DNA from: an uncultured Pseudomonadales bacterium
Lineage (GTDB): Bacteria > Pseudomonadota > Gammaproteobacteria > Pseudomonadales > Cellvibrionaceae
Length of the DNA stretch: 54,201 nucleotides
NCBI GenBank assembly: GCA_947494095.1
Contig: CANLTI010000034.1
Span: forward strand, 1-54,201
Direction of reading: 5' to 3'
Every line of letters begins with the position of its first letter. Within the stretch, counting starts at the first letter, position 1. Under the pieces are notes generated by a model that saw only the letters and a program-made list of their open reading frames with translations, was not told the origin of the DNA and did not search any database. Position numbers and translations under genes: made by a program. Shown piece after piece: positions 28,857-38,424 of the stretch.

Positions 28857-29455
28857 TAATGAGCAACAGCCTTTAGCACAACGCGCGATACGCCATCGGT
28901 TGCATCCGCCAAATTCACTTCGCCCGTGATACGCCATATCGTTAACGAGGCTTTTTGCTCATAGGCCTTGTGGATACCCGCTGGCGTAGGTGTCGCTTTT
29001 AATGGTTGTGGTGCGAGCGCTTCTTGCAGCGTGCCTTGCAGCGCAAAATACCAACGACCTTTTTGCATTGATGTTAAATCAGCTCTAAAGCGCCGCGCAT
29101 CAACTTGCTTTAACGGCAAGCTAAAATCTAATGCCGCATTGGCCGGATGCGAAAAGGCAACAAGCAAGTGTGTTTTTGCAATATCTTGGTTCGCGTTAAA
29201 CCACAGCTCGCCCGTTTGCCAATCAAACACTATAACGCCACCCATTTTTAAATTTACCGCTAAGGCTTGCTCTTCGAAGCGGTTATTAATCATGCGGCCT
29301 TCTTTGTAGTAATTATCCAACACTCGATCATCTGCGCCTTTAAAGGCGGTCGTAATCATAATAGGCACAGTCACAATAAGTGTGAGCATCGGCGAAACTA
29401 ATAACCAAAACCATAATTCACGATACCAAGGTTTTGCGATGTCTTCGGTGTGCAT
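28856..29455 (-). CDS. ccoH: cbb3 oxidase assembly protein CcoH (FixH)
   Basis: This protein of about 199 residues has one N-terminal membrane helix (WFWLLVSPMLTLIVTVPIMI) followed by a periplasmic FixH domain containing DNYYKEGRMINNRFEEQ. CcoH stabilises early cbb3 assembly intermediates. The ATG at 29455 has GAGGT about 6 bp upstream; an ATG 12 bp earlier lies within that ribosome-binding site and is less likely. It lies between ccoG and ccoI and is translationally coupled to ccoI (TAATG). Confidence 0.92.
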   Translation of the reverse strand: MHTEDIAKPWYRELWFWLLVSPMLTLIVTVPIMITTAFKGADDRVLDNYYKEGRMINNRFEEQALAVNLKMGGVIVFDWQTGELWFNANQDIAKTHLLVAFSHPANAALDFSLPLKQVDARRFRADLTSMQKGRWYFALQGTLQEALAPQPLKATPTPAGIHKAYEQKASLTIWRITGEVNLADATDGVSRVVLKAVAH

Positions 29456-29494
29456 GGTGTACCTCATTTAACTCAAAAAAGTGAAAACCCGCGA

Positions 29495-30940
29495 TTATTT
29501 ACGCGGTTTAGGTGCCATAAAAACAGTTTCTTCTTTAGCAATTATTTCGGCATTATCTTGTGCAATAATATGAATAGTGAGTGCATGAGACTCCGAGGTG
29601 ATTGCTTTTTTGGGCACCGCAACCCGAATTGGCAAGGTAAACACTTCGCCTTCGCTAATAGGCACCGGCTTATAATTTTTAAGCTCAAAAGGCAAATCAC
29701 CGTGTAGCTCTATACGATAAATATGTGTTTGCCTATCCATATTATTAATTTTTATGGTGTACACATTTTGTATCTCTTTACCTTGTACACGATACATACG
29801 CGCACTGCGGTCACGCAACACATCAACGCCCAATGGGCTGCGATCATAAATGGTGTAAGCGAGTAAACCCATCATCACAACCACAATAGAAAAATAACCC
29901 ACGAGCCTTGGACGAATAAATTGAGTGTGGCCGTTTTCGAGCTGGTCTTCAGAGGTGAAGCGAATCAAGCCTTTGGGGTACTCCATCTTTTCCATAATAG
30001 CGTCACACGCATCAACACATAAACCACAGTTAATACACTCATATTGTGCGCCATCGCGAATATCAATATCAACCGGGCATACTTGCACACACCACGAGCA
30101 ATCCACGCAGTCGCCTAAGCCTTTCGCTTTGTAATCATCACTGGCTTTACGCGGCCCTCGCGTCTCACCACGCGCCTCATCATATTGCACATACAGCGTG
30201 TCTTTATCGTACATCACCGCCTGAAAACGCGCATATGGGCACATGTATTTACACACTTGCTCACGTAGCCAACCGGCATTTAAATAAGTAAAAGCCGTAA
30301 ATAAGAAGGTCCAAAAAATCGCCACCGCGGGCGTATGCCACTCAATACCACTTGCGCTAATGGATGGGAAAAAGCCCCCAAGCAAATCGCGAATAGGCAT
30401 AAAATAACCAATAAACGTGGCGCCAGTAATAAAGGCAATGAGCAACCACAAAGCGTGCTTACTGCCTTTGCGCATAACCTTTTCTAGGTTCCAGGGTTGC
30501 TTATCGAGTTTTATCCGTTTATTTCTGTCACCCTCGCAAATATCTTCGACCCAAATATACATTAGAGTCCACACTGTTTGCGGGCAGGTAAAACCACACC
30601 ACACACGCCCTACCGTAACGGTAACGGCAAACAGTAAAAAGGCGGCAATAATTAATGTCCAGGCTAACAACATGAAATCTTGCGGCCAAAAAGTGACCAC
30701 TAAAATATGGAATTTATGTTCAGTTAGGTCAAACAACACAGCAGGCCTATCATCAATAACCAACCAAGGTAATAACAAAAAGCCTAGTAGCAATGGAATA
30801 CCTGTATACCGCCTAAGGCGCTGAAAATACCCTTTTACTTTTCGGGTATACACCTTACTGTCTGACTCGTATAAATTGACATAGCGAATGGGTTCTTCAC
30901 CATTGCTGCTGGTTTGATCAGAGGATTGGGGTTCGCTCAT
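29495..30940 (-). CDS. ccoG: cbb3 oxidase accessory ferredoxin-like membrane protein CcoG (RdxA, FixG)
   Basis: This protein of about 481 residues reduces copper during cbb3 assembly in systems where it has been studied. It has five or so membrane helices, a CxxxCP-type motif (VWCGFTCPQTVW) and two 4Fe-4S binding clusters (CVDCSWCVQVCPVDI and CINCGLCVDACDAI). A C-terminal periplasmic immunoglobulin-like domain ends in HIIAQDNAEI. The start MSEPQSSDQ at 30940 has AGGTG upstream; an in-frame ATG three codons earlier is possible. It begins the ccoGHI group after the ccoP terminator. Confidence 0.95.
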   Translation of the reverse strand: MSEPQSSDQTSSNGEEPIRYVNLYESDSKVYTRKVKGYFQRLRRYTGIPLLLGFLLLPWLVIDDRPAVLFDLTEHKFHILVVTFWPQDFMLLAWTLIIAAFLLFAVTVTVGRVWCGFTCPQTVWTLMYIWVEDICEGDRNKRIKLDKQPWNLEKVMRKGSKHALWLLIAFITGATFIGYFMPIRDLLGGFFPSISASGIEWHTPAVAIFWTFLFTAFTYLNAGWLREQVCKYMCPYARFQAVMYDKDTLYVQYDEARGETRGPRKASDDYKAKGLGDCVDCSWCVQVCPVDIDIRDGAQYECINCGLCVDACDAIMEKMEYPKGLIRFTSEDQLENGHTQFIRPRLVGYFSIVVVMMGLLAYTIYDRSPLGVDVLRDRSARMYRVQGKEIQNVYTIKINNMDRQTHIYRIELHGDLPFELKNYKPVPISEGEVFTLPIRVAVPKKAITSESHALTIHIIAQDNAEIIAKEETVFMAPKPRK

Positions 30941-31011
30941 AAATAACACCTAAATGCGAAGAGCACCGATTTAAGGGTGCAAGGAGGAGCAGTACATCTT
31001 AAAAAAGGCGT

Positions 31012-31040
31012 AAAAAAAGCGCGCAAAGCGCGCTTTTTTT
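31012..31040. terminator. Terminator downstream of ccoP
   Basis: Seven A, stem GCGCGC, loop AAA, stem GCGCGC, seven T. Symmetric, so it works in both directions. On the minus strand it ends the ccoNOQP transcript and separates it from ccoGHI. Confidence 0.93.
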
Positions 31041-31056
31041 AGCAACAGTTTACTTT

Positions 31057-31947
31057 TTAGTGCGACAAGCTGTATACATAAGCCGTTAGCAAATGAATTT
31101 TATCTTCGCGCAGTAAATTTTCTTGTGCTGGCATGCGATTAACACGGCCGTTGCGTACCGTATTAGCAATAGTTTCACGCTCACTATCGTATAGCCAAAT
31201 GTCATCGGTCAAATTAGGCGCGCCCATCACAATCTGACCTTTAGCATCAGCGCCGTGACACGCACTACACACCGCACCAAACACCTCTTTACCTTTAGCC
31301 AGTTGCGTCGCATCGTGCTCTAAATCTGACAAGCTCAACACATACTCGGTAACCGCCGCTACACCCTCTTCACCAATTGTTGGGCCCCAAGCCGGCATAT
31401 TAGCATTACGACCTTTAACTAAGGTTTCTTTAATTTTGGCCACTGTACCGCCATGCAACCAATCGTTATCGGTTAAATTAGGAAAACCGTAATTGCCACC
31501 GCCATCTGCGCCATGACAGACCGCACAGTTATTAGCAAATAAGCGTACGCCCATTTTCATGGCTTCTGGATTTTGGCTAAGCTCTTCAACACTCATCGTG
31601 CTGTATTTTTCGTAACTGTCTTTATATTGCTCTTGCGCCTTCTCTTGGCGAGACTCCAGTTGGTTAACCGATGTCCAACCTAAAACGCCTTTAAAGGTCC
31701 CCAAACCGGGGTAAAGCACTAGGTAAATTGCCGTAAAAATAATCGTACCTACAAATAACTGAAACCACCACTTAGGTAGCGGGTTATCGTATTCTTCAAT
31801 GCCATCATAAACATGGCCGGTGGTTTGGTTTTCTGGATTGTCATCATCGCTCTTGGCTACTTTGCGGTTAGCAAAAAGTATCCACGTGCATAAACCAATA
31901 CAGGTGAGGGTTAAAACGATAACCCACAAACTCCAAAATGTACTCAT
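31057..31947 (-). CDS. ccoP: cbb3 oxidase dihaem cytochrome c subunit CcoP
   Basis: This 296-residue subunit carries electrons to the catalytic subunit. An N-terminal region has membrane helices (LWVIVLTLTCIGLCTWILF and WWFQLFVGTIIFTAIYLVLY). It is followed by two cytochrome c domains with haem sites CAVCH and CSACH and axial methionines in NMPAWGP and RMPAQEN. It contains the family segment DGIEEYDNPLPKWW. It is the last gene of the ccoNOQP operon, 11 bp after ccoQ. Confidence 0.97.
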   Translation of the reverse strand: MSTFWSLWVIVLTLTCIGLCTWILFANRKVAKSDDDNPENQTTGHVYDGIEEYDNPLPKWWFQLFVGTIIFTAIYLVLYPGLGTFKGVLGWTSVNQLESRQEKAQEQYKDSYEKYSTMSVEELSQNPEAMKMGVRLFANNCAVCHGADGGGNYGFPNLTDNDWLHGGTVAKIKETLVKGRNANMPAWGPTIGEEGVAAVTEYVLSLSDLEHDATQLAKGKEVFGAVCSACHGADAKGQIVMGAPNLTDDIWLYDSERETIANTVRNGRVNRMPAQENLLREDKIHLLTAYVYSLSH

Positions 31948-31958
31948 TGTCGTTAGCC

Positions 31959-32144
31959 CTAATTCTTTGTTTCGTCGGCAGAGTCTGTTGCAATAGACTC
32001 TTCATTTGGCTCATCCGCAAATGGTAGCTGAGCCGCCTCTTCAAACTGTTTACGGCGCGAAGGCGAAAAAGCCCACCAGCACACCGCAAAAAATGCAATA
32101 GCTACCAAGACGGTAGCGGCACTGCGTAAAGTATTAATATCCAT
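31959..32144 (-). CDS. ccoQ: cbb3 oxidase small subunit CcoQ
   Basis: This 61-residue protein has one membrane helix (about residues 9-28, ATVLVAIAFFAVCWWAFSPS) and a charged cytoplasmic tail rich in D and E. CcoQ stabilises the cbb3 complex. The position between ccoO and ccoP and the length support the call more than its sequence, which is poorly conserved in this family. Confidence 0.92.
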   Translation of the reverse strand: MDINTLRSAATVLVAIAFFAVCWWAFSPSRRKQFEEAAQLPFADEPNEESIATDSADETKN

Positions 32145-32149
32145 ACCGA

Positions 32150-32761
32150 TTATCGCTTATGTGTGAGCAAAGTGCCCAACTGCTGTAAATAAACGACCAG
32201 CGCATCAATTTCAGTCTTACCCTCTACCGCATGCTTAGCGCCTGCGATATCTTCGTCGGTGTAAGGCACACCCACAGAGCGCAAAGCTTTCATTTTTTTA
32301 GCCGTATATTCGCCTGATAATTTATTTTCAAATAACCAAGGGAATGCAGGCATATTTGATAAAGGTACAACACTGCGAGGGTCGTAGAGGTGCGCTTTAT
32401 GCCACTCATCACTATAACGTTTGCCCACACGCGCCAAGTCGGGGCCAGTACGCTTAGAGCCCCATAAAAAAGGATGCTCGTAAACGCTTTCGCCTGCTAC
32501 CGAATAATGACCGTAGCGCTCAACCTCTGCACGTAAGGGGCGAATCATTTGGGTATGACAGACATGGCAACCCTCGCGAATATAAATGTCGCGGCCTTCT
32601 AATTCTAAAGCCGGTAAAGGCATCAGGCCTGCAATAGGCTCGGTAGTCTCAGGCAAAAAGAATTGTGGTACGATTTCTACCAAGGCACCAAAGCTAATGG
32701 CGACAACCACCAATACACTCATTAGGCCAATATTTTTTTCGACGATATCATGATTTTTCAT
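32150..32761 (-). CDS. ccoO: cbb3 oxidase monohaem cytochrome c subunit CcoO
   Basis: This 203-residue subunit has one N-terminal membrane helix (about residues 10-30) and a periplasmic cytochrome c domain with haem site [16 protein letters not shown], the hallmark of FixO/CcoO. The conserved segments YGHYSVAGE and [14 protein letters not shown] follow. It passes electrons from CcoP to CcoN. It is 11 bp downstream of ccoN. Confidence 0.97.
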   Translation of the reverse strand: MKNHDIVEKNIGLMSVLVVVAISFGALVEIVPQFFLPETTEPIAGLMPLPALELEGRDIYIREGCHVCHTQMIRPLRAEVERYGHYSVAGESVYEHPFLWGSKRTGPDLARVGKRYSDEWHKAHLYDPRSVVPLSNMPAFPWLFENKLSGEYTAKKMKALRSVGVPYTDEDIAGAKHAVEGKTEIDALVVYLQQLGTLLTHKR

Positions 32762-32772
32762 ACTCGCACTCC

Positions 32773-34218
32773 TTATGCCGCTTGAGGCGTAGCTTTAGAT
32801 TTTTCGGGCTGCACTTCAAACTTCATTGTGCGAATGGCGTTGTAAGCCATAATAAACATCCCGCTTAAGAATAGCGCGCCGCCTAAAAAGCGTACGAAGT
32901 AACCCGGGCGACTAAACTCTACCGCTTGAATAAAGCTATACGTTAAAGTGCCATCAGCATTAAATTGACGCCACATTTGACCCTGGCCAATACCGTTAAC
33001 CCACATAGCCGCCACATACAACACAGTACCGACAGTCGCCAACCAAAAATGTACATTAATAAGCTTTACGCTGTGCATCTCTTTACGGCCTGCCAAAATA
33101 GGTAATAAATGGTAAATAGCACCAATCGAAATCATCGCCACCCAACCCAACGCACCCGAATGCACATGTCCAATGGTCCAGTCGGTATTATGCGATAGCG
33201 CATTAACTGTTTTAATGGCCATCATTGGGCCTTCAAAAGTACTCATGCCATAAAATGACAAAGACACTACTAAAAAGCGCAATACAGGGTCGGTTTTTAG
33301 TTTATGCCACGCCCCTGAGAGCGTCATCATGCCGTTAATCATGCCGCCCCACGAAGGAGCTAATAGAATTAAAGACATCACCATACCCAAGCTTTGGGTC
33401 CAGTCGGGTAAGGCTGAATAATGTAAGTGGTGTGAGCCGGCCCATACATACAACGAAATCAACGCCCAAAAATGCACAATGGATAGCTGATAAGAGTACA
33501 CAGGACGACCGGCGCGCTTAGGCACAAAGTAATACATCATGCCCAAAAAGCCTGCAGTCAAAAAGAAGCCAACGGCATTATGGCCGTACCACCACTGAAT
33601 CATGGCATCCATTGCGCCACTGTAAACAGAGTATGACTTCATAAACGAAACCGGTACCACTATGCTATTAACGACGTGCAACAAGGCAACCGTGATAATA
33701 AAAGCACCAAAAAACCAGTTAGCAACGTAAATATGCGGTGATTTACGCTTAACAATTGTACCAAAAAATACAATACCATAAGCCACCCACACCAACGTAA
33801 TCAAAATATCGATAGGCCACTCAAGCTCGGCGTATTCTTTGGTTGAGGTGTAACCTTGTGGCAAAGTAATGGCGGCGGCCACAATAACCAACTGCCAACC
33901 CCAAAAGGTAAAGGAAATTAAAGGCCCGCCAAACAGTGCCGCTTGGCACGTGCGCTGAACAATAAAGTAAGACGCCGCAAACAGCGCACAGCCACCAAAT
34001 GCAAAAATAACAATGTTAGTATGCAAAGGACGCAAACGGCCAAAATGGCTGTAGGGCTGAAAAAAGTCGTTTAGTTCTGGCCACACTAACTGTGCAGCAA
34101 TTAGAACACCCATACCCATACCTACAATACCCCATAGAATGGTCGCTAATGCAAATGACCGAACTACATCGTAGTTGTAAGTAGGCGCTTCGGATGTTTG
34201 CGCCGAGTGACTACTCAT
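32773..34218 (-). CDS. ccoN: cbb3 oxidase catalytic subunit CcoN
   Basis: This 481-residue subunit contains the haem b and haem b3/CuB centres and reduces oxygen while pumping protons. It has about 12 membrane helices. Family motifs are the low-spin haem ligand region [17 protein letters not shown], then [16 protein letters not shown] with the CuB histidine, [16 protein letters not shown] with the HH pair, and the C-terminal haem ligands in [12 protein letters not shown]. It heads the operon and lies 360 bp downstream of a perfect FNR box. Confidence 0.98.
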   Translation of the reverse strand: MSSHSAQTSEAPTYNYDVVRSFALATILWGIVGMGMGVLIAAQLVWPELNDFFQPYSHFGRLRPLHTNIVIFAFGGCALFAASYFIVQRTCQAALFGGPLISFTFWGWQLVIVAAAITLPQGYTSTKEYAELEWPIDILITLVWVAYGIVFFGTIVKRKSPHIYVANWFFGAFIITVALLHVVNSIVVPVSFMKSYSVYSGAMDAMIQWWYGHNAVGFFLTAGFLGMMYYFVPKRAGRPVYSYQLSIVHFWALISLYVWAGSHHLHYSALPDWTQSLGMVMSLILLAPSWGGMINGMMTLSGAWHKLKTDPVLRFLVVSLSFYGMSTFEGPMMAIKTVNALSHNTDWTIGHVHSGALGWVAMISIGAIYHLLPILAGRKEMHSVKLINVHFWLATVGTVLYVAAMWVNGIGQGQMWRQFNADGTLTYSFIQAVEFSRPGYFVRFLGGALFLSGMFIMAYNAIRTMKFEVQPEKSKATPQAA

Positions 34219-34577
34219 ATGTTTTTCCCAAGTTTTAAATTAAAAGCAAAATAGAACAAAAAAATAGAACGACCATAAAGCCTGCAAAACCTTCACTTAA
34301 GATAGTGTAATTTTTAATATTTGCAGGCTTTTGCACCAATAACTAACACTATAGAACGGCTAAAAGCCCAAGTAGTCATCAGGGGTTTTGCTCAACCTGA
34401 GTTACTTGGGCTAGTGCAAGCCATTGAATAGCACCGGCTAAAGGGTACTTTTTATCTTTATACGCCCAATTGAGCAACCGTCTTACACGGTGGTATCCAT
34501 TGGGCGTGCGTATCGCACGCCACAAAGCACCTATCACTCAAAATAGACACAGAGTACCGAGCTTATCGCTTACTCTC
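34219..34577 (-). promoter_or_regulatory. Long ccoN 5' region with two large inverted repeats
   Basis: About 360 bp between the FNR box and ccoN. AAAGCCTGC (from 34276) pairs with GCAGGCTTT (ending about 34331), and AGCCCAAGTA (34365-34374) pairs with TACTTGGGCT (34403-34412), with an inner CAGG/CCTG pairing. On the minus strand the expected TSS would be about 40 bp below the FNR box, giving an unusually long structured leader. No short gene was found in it. Confidence 0.5.
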
Positions 34578-34591
34578 TTGATGAATATCAA
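34578..34591 (-). promoter_or_regulatory. FNR/ANR binding site for ccoNOQP
   Basis: TTGATGAATATCAA matches the FNR consensus TTGAT-N4-ATCAA at every defined position. The cbb3 operon is a classic target of FNR/ANR activation at low oxygen. The site lies 21 bp past the end of the outer-membrane gene on the same strand and 360 bp upstream of ccoN. Confidence 0.88.
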
Positions 34592-34612
34592 AAGACCTTG
34601 CAATAGTAGCGC

Positions 34613-35221
34613 TTAAAAACTCATGCGCCCGCCAATAGCGAGTGAGCGCTGCTCGGCCCCAAGGCCTATATCACCGGTAACTGAAAAGTCTTTGTTAAAC
34701 CAATAAGCACCGCCAAAGTTGGCACTGGTCTCGCCGTCAAATACTGTTGCATGCTCAACTTCAAAATACGCTTCGATGCCTTGCACCACATAACCGCGAA
34801 TGCCGCCACCGAGTACCAAACCTGAGTCACTAGCGCCGTTATCGGGCGATACACTTTGAAAGCTCAATAAACCATAGACATGCGAGGTTGCTCCCCAGGC
34901 CACTTTATAGCCACCGCCGACATTTAGCGATGAAGAGCCACATTCTTCATCGCCCGATACATCAGTAAAACTACCACGAGCAAAAAATTGGTTACCAAAA
35001 TCATATGAGCCATTAATATTGAGGCCGTCTTGGGTACACTCTTTGTTACTGCCATTGCCTTCATAATCGTCAAGACTTTGAGCGATGTACTTAACACCCG
35101 CATAAGTATAGGTGGGGCGTACTTTTTTAACGTGTTTCTTTTCATAGGTTTGTGCAACAACCGCTTGGCTGCCAACTACCAACAAAGAACTGGCAATGAA
35201 CGCACTGAGTAACTTTTTCAT
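34613..35221 (-). CDS. Outer-membrane beta-barrel protein
   Basis: This 202-residue protein starts with a signal peptide (MKKLLSAFIASSLLVVGSQA, cleavage near VVA-Q). The rest has alternating beta strands with glycine and aromatic residues (FFARGSFTDV, LNVGGGYKVAWG, SGLVLGGGIRGYVV), as in small 8-stranded porin-like barrels. It ends in SLAIGGRMSF, and a terminal F is the outer-membrane insertion signal. Two cysteines (KECTQ and EECGSS) may form a disulfide. Function unknown. It lies 30 bp downstream of argG on the same strand. Confidence 0.8.
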   Translation of the reverse strand: MKKLLSAFIASSLLVVGSQAVVAQTYEKKHVKKVRPTYTYAGVKYIAQSLDDYEGNGSNKECTQDGLNINGSYDFGNQFFARGSFTDVSGDEECGSSSLNVGGGYKVAWGATSHVYGLLSFQSVSPDNGASDSGLVLGGGIRGYVVQGIEAYFEVEHATVFDGETSANFGGAYWFNKDFSVTGDIGLGAEQRSLAIGGRMSF

Positions 35222-35250
35222 GGTATCTCCTAATATTGATATAATGGGTA

Positions 35251-36468
35251 TTAAAATAATTTGCGGCCTTTTTGTGCAGCAATGCGCATACGCAAAGAGT
35301 TAAGCTTAATAAAGCCTTCAGCATCTTTTTGGTTGTAAGCACCGCCATCGTCTTCAAAGGTGGCAATTTTTTCATCAAACAAGCTGTTTTCGGAGCGGCG
35401 GCCTACCGCACTCACACTGCCTTTATACAGTTTCAAACGCACATCGCCATTAACATACGTTTGCGACTCGTCAATCGCTTTTTGTAACATGATGCGCTCT
35501 GGGCTCCACCAGTAGCCGTTATAAACCAACTCGGCGTACTTAGGCATTAAAGAGTCTTTAAGATGAGCGACTTCACGATCTAGGGTAATGGACTCAATAG
35601 CGCGATGCGCTTTAAGCATAATGGTACCGGCGGGTGTTTCGTAACAGCCGCGTGACTTCATGCCCACATAGCGGTTTTCGACAATATCTAAACGGCCAAT
35701 ACCGTGCTGACCACCTAGGGTATTTAACGTTTCCATAACTGTCGCTGGGCTCATGGCTTCGCCATTAATAGCCACTATGTCGCCAGCTTTAAAAGACACT
35801 TCTAAGTATTCGGGCTTATCGGGCGCTTGCTCAGGCGACACACTCCAACGCCACATGCCATCTTCGGCTTCTGCCCAAGGGTCTTCTAGAATATCGCCTT
35901 CATACGAAATGTGCAGTAAGTTCGCATCCATCGAATACGGGGATTTTTTCTTTTTATTAAAGTCAACGGGGATGTCATGCTTTTCGCAGTAAGCCATTAA
36001 ACTTTCGCGGCTACTTAAATCCCACTCGCGCCAAGGTGCAATCACCTGTACACCGGGCTTTAGCGCATAAGCACCTAACTCAAAACGCACCTGATCATTA
36101 CCCTTGCCCGTTGCGCCGTGCGAGATCGCATCTGCGCCGGTTTCATTGGCAATTTCAATTAGGCGCTTAACAATAAGCGGGCGGGCAATTGAGGTGCCTA
36201 ATAAATATTCACCCTCATAGATCGCATTCGCGCGAAACATGGGGTAAACGTAATCACGTGCAAACTCTTCACGCAAGTCATCAATATAAATTTCTTTAAC
36301 ACCTAGAGCCTCTGCTTTCGCGCGGGCGGGCTCTACTTCTTCGCCCTGGCCAATATCAGCGGTGAAAGTAACAACTTCACAGCTATAGGTTTCTTGTAAC
36401 CAACGGACAATAACGGAGGTATCAAGACCACCCGAATAAGCCAGAACAACTTTATTTACCGACGACAT
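35251..36468 (-). CDS. argG: Argininosuccinate synthase
   Basis: This enzyme of about 405 residues condenses citrulline and aspartate with ATP in arginine synthesis. The N-terminal PP-loop is [17 protein letters not shown]. The signature segments are [30 protein letters not shown] and [12 protein letters not shown]. The ATG at 36468 (MSSVNKVVL) has GGAG 7 bp upstream; a start at 36498 would add ten residues with no family match. The length matches the standard ArgG of this type (about 400 residues). Confidence 0.97.
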   Translation of the reverse strand: MSSVNKVVLAYSGGLDTSVIVRWLQETYSCEVVTFTADIGQGEEVEPARAKAEALGVKEIYIDDLREEFARDYVYPMFRANAIYEGEYLLGTSIARPLIVKRLIEIANETGADAISHGATGKGNDQVRFELGAYALKPGVQVIAPWREWDLSSRESLMAYCEKHDIPVDFNKKKKSPYSMDANLLHISYEGDILEDPWAEAEDGMWRWSVSPEQAPDKPEYLEVSFKAGDIVAINGEAMSPATVMETLNTLGGQHGIGRLDIVENRYVGMKSRGCYETPAGTIMLKAHRAIESITLDREVAHLKDSLMPKYAELVYNGYWWSPERIMLQKAIDESQTYVNGDVRLKLYKGSVSAVGRRSENSLFDEKIATFEDDGGAYNQKDAEGFIKLNSLRMRIAAQKGRKLF

Positions 36469-36741
36469 AGAGGCTCCAAAGGTAGAAATTTGTGACAAAA
36501 GGTGAAAACGGCCGCATTGTAGCGGGTACAGCGCCGAAATAACAGATATAAGAACTAGGTTTACCCTAGGAGATCGCTAGATTGGCCTGAAAGTAGGTCA
36601 AACTTATTGGTCAAATTAATGTCCTATTTGCTCAAATACCATCTACCGAGTCAGGGCGCCGCCGCAAAAAGGCCTCATACCGCCTTATGTCTTTGCGTCG
36701 CCCACAACTCAACCAACAGATCAACCAACAGAGCGCCCCAC

Positions 36742-38409
36742 ATGATCAACCCACGACTGATCAACCCATTAACGCAAAAACTATACGCTCTAGCGCTGAC
36801 TTTATCGCTGGCGTTATGGGCGACGGGCACCTCTGCAGCACCGGTATTAAGCACCAGCGATCAAAACAATCGTGCTGAGTTTGGCCAAAATGCTTACCCT
36901 ATTTGGAGCCCGCTATCGTTTTTTGAACGGCAAACCATTGGCGAGCGCCACGCCGCAGAAGCCGGTGATCCCGATGCCTTACTAGCGCTGTATATTATGG
37001 CTTCTGGTCGCTACTCTCTCGGTGACTACAACCGTATCAAACAGCATATTGATCACTACGTAAAAACGATTAAGGAGCGCACCGATGGTGTACTTGACCC
37101 CTGGCAACAAGGAGAAATTTTAAACCGTACCATGCACCATGGTTTTTTTAGGAGCCCTAAACCCAAAGACGATGACGACAGCCAAAGCAAGCCACCCAAT
37201 AATTACAATCTCGATCAGTCACAGCTCACCGGCATATTCCAAAACAACCTTTTTAACTGTATTAGCTCTAGCTTGCTCTATGCGGTACTTTCTCGTCATT
37301 TAGGGCTAGAGGGCTTTGGTGTGATGCTACCCTCTCATGCCTTCATCCAATTAAATTTTGAAAATGGTAAAACCGCCGAAGTCGAAACCACCAGCCCACT
37401 TGGTTACGACCAGCACCACGATGCCGAGTTTTACCAGCGCGCAGCCGATAGCTGGTTTAATCCGCGCGGCTTAGCCCCTTCAAGCTATAACGATTACCTC
37501 GAGCGCGAGCTCATCCCTTTTTGGCAACTTGGCACACGTAATATGCTACATCAGCATACCCACCCCGAGCGTATGAATGATGTTGACCGCGGTCGCCTAG
37601 CCGAGATTAGCGCCTTTATCGACCCCAGCTATGAGGCCGCGCAGGTAAACCGCATGCACTATTACACCACCGAAGCCAGCACCATGGCCGAGCAACAACA
37701 ATGGCCATCACTCGTCCGCTTTTTTAATCAGATCATGGAAAATCTCGCAATAGATACCGAGCGCTTTAACCACAACGAACCACTGCAAAATAGCTTCTTT
37801 TGGCTTAACCTTTTAGCGATTGATGCCTACGCTCAAACGCAACAACTCGAGCCCACACTCGGGTATATTCGACAAAGCATGAACCTCGCCTTTGATAACG
37901 AACGTTTAGTGCGCGCACAAAACAAAAGCCTAACGGCCTTAAACACAATGCTTAGGCACTTTATTACCGAGCAAGACTTCAGCAGCGGTTTATATGTCAT
38001 TAGTGCACTTGAGCCTTATAGCAGCGAGCACCCTCACTTCGTTAAAAGCCTCAATTGGTTTTACAATCAATGGGCAAAAGTGTTTTGGGAGCAAAAACTG
38101 TGGGCCGAAGCCACCGCTACACTCGAAGACTATCTCGCCCAACCTTACCTGTCGACCGACCTCAAAGGCACTTATAAAAACTTATCGGGCGCCTATCAAA
38201 ACTGGGTTATCACAGAGCTAGAACTTAAAAACATTGATGGCGCCAAAGCCATTGCCGAGCAATGCGAAATACAACACTTTGGCTTAACGCTCTGCCAAAA
38301 AGCCCGCGACGAAATAACCGTTTACGAAACGATTAACCCTAAAAAATCGACTAAGTCTCCAGCGGCCAGCTCAAACCCTTCTTTAGCATTACCTTCATCA
38401 GCCCATTAG
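36742..38409 (+). CDS. Exported transglutaminase-like protein with helical repeats
   Basis: The product of about 555 residues has a signal peptide (KLYALALTLSLALWATGTSAA). A papain/transglutaminase-like core is near residues 160-210 of the mature protein: NNLFNCISSSLLYAVLSRHLG gives the cysteine and VMLPSHAFIQLNFE the histidine, followed by KTAEVETTSP. The C-terminal half is helical with a tetratricopeptide-like character (LLAIDAYAQTQQLEP, NLSGAYQNWVITEL). The start is uncertain: the frame is open from 36607, but the signal peptide begins at 36742. It could be a transglutaminase-like peptidase in the envelope; no substrate can be named. The stop codon lies inside a short tandem repeat. Confidence 0.72.
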   Translation: MINPRLINPLTQKLYALALTLSLALWATGTSAAPVLSTSDQNNRAEFGQNAYPIWSPLSFFERQTIGERHAAEAGDPDALLALYIMASGRYSLGDYNRIKQHIDHYVKTIKERTDGVLDPWQQGEILNRTMHHGFFRSPKPKDDDDSQSKPPNNYNLDQSQLTGIFQNNLFNCISSSLLYAVLSRHLGLEGFGVMLPSHAFIQLNFENGKTAEVETTSPLGYDQHHDAEFYQRAADSWFNPRGLAPSSYNDYLERELIPFWQLGTRNMLHQHTHPERMNDVDRGRLAEISAFIDPSYEAAQVNRMHYYTTEASTMAEQQQWPSLVRFFNQIMENLAIDTERFNHNEPLQNSFFWLNLLAIDAYAQTQQLEPTLGYIRQSMNLAFDNERLVRAQNKSLTALNTMLRHFITEQDFSSGLYVISALEPYSSEHPHFVKSLNWFYNQWAKVFWEQKLWAEATATLEDYLAQPYLSTDLKGTYKNLSGAYQNWVITELELKNIDGAKAIAEQCEIQHFGLTLCQKARDEITVYETINPKKSTKSPAASSNPSLALPSSAH

Positions 38410-38424
38410 CCCATTAGCCCATTA
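38401..38424. repeat. Tandem array, 8-bp unit GCCCATTA, three copies
   Basis: Perfect copies at 38401-38408, 38409-38416 and 38417-38424. The first contains part of the last two codons of the preceding gene, so slippage would move or duplicate its stop codon. Confidence 0.9.

Noticed and set aside
28857..28937. Longer ccoI start
   Set aside because: It would overlap ccoH by 27 codons; the TAATG overlap at 28856 is the normal arrangement.
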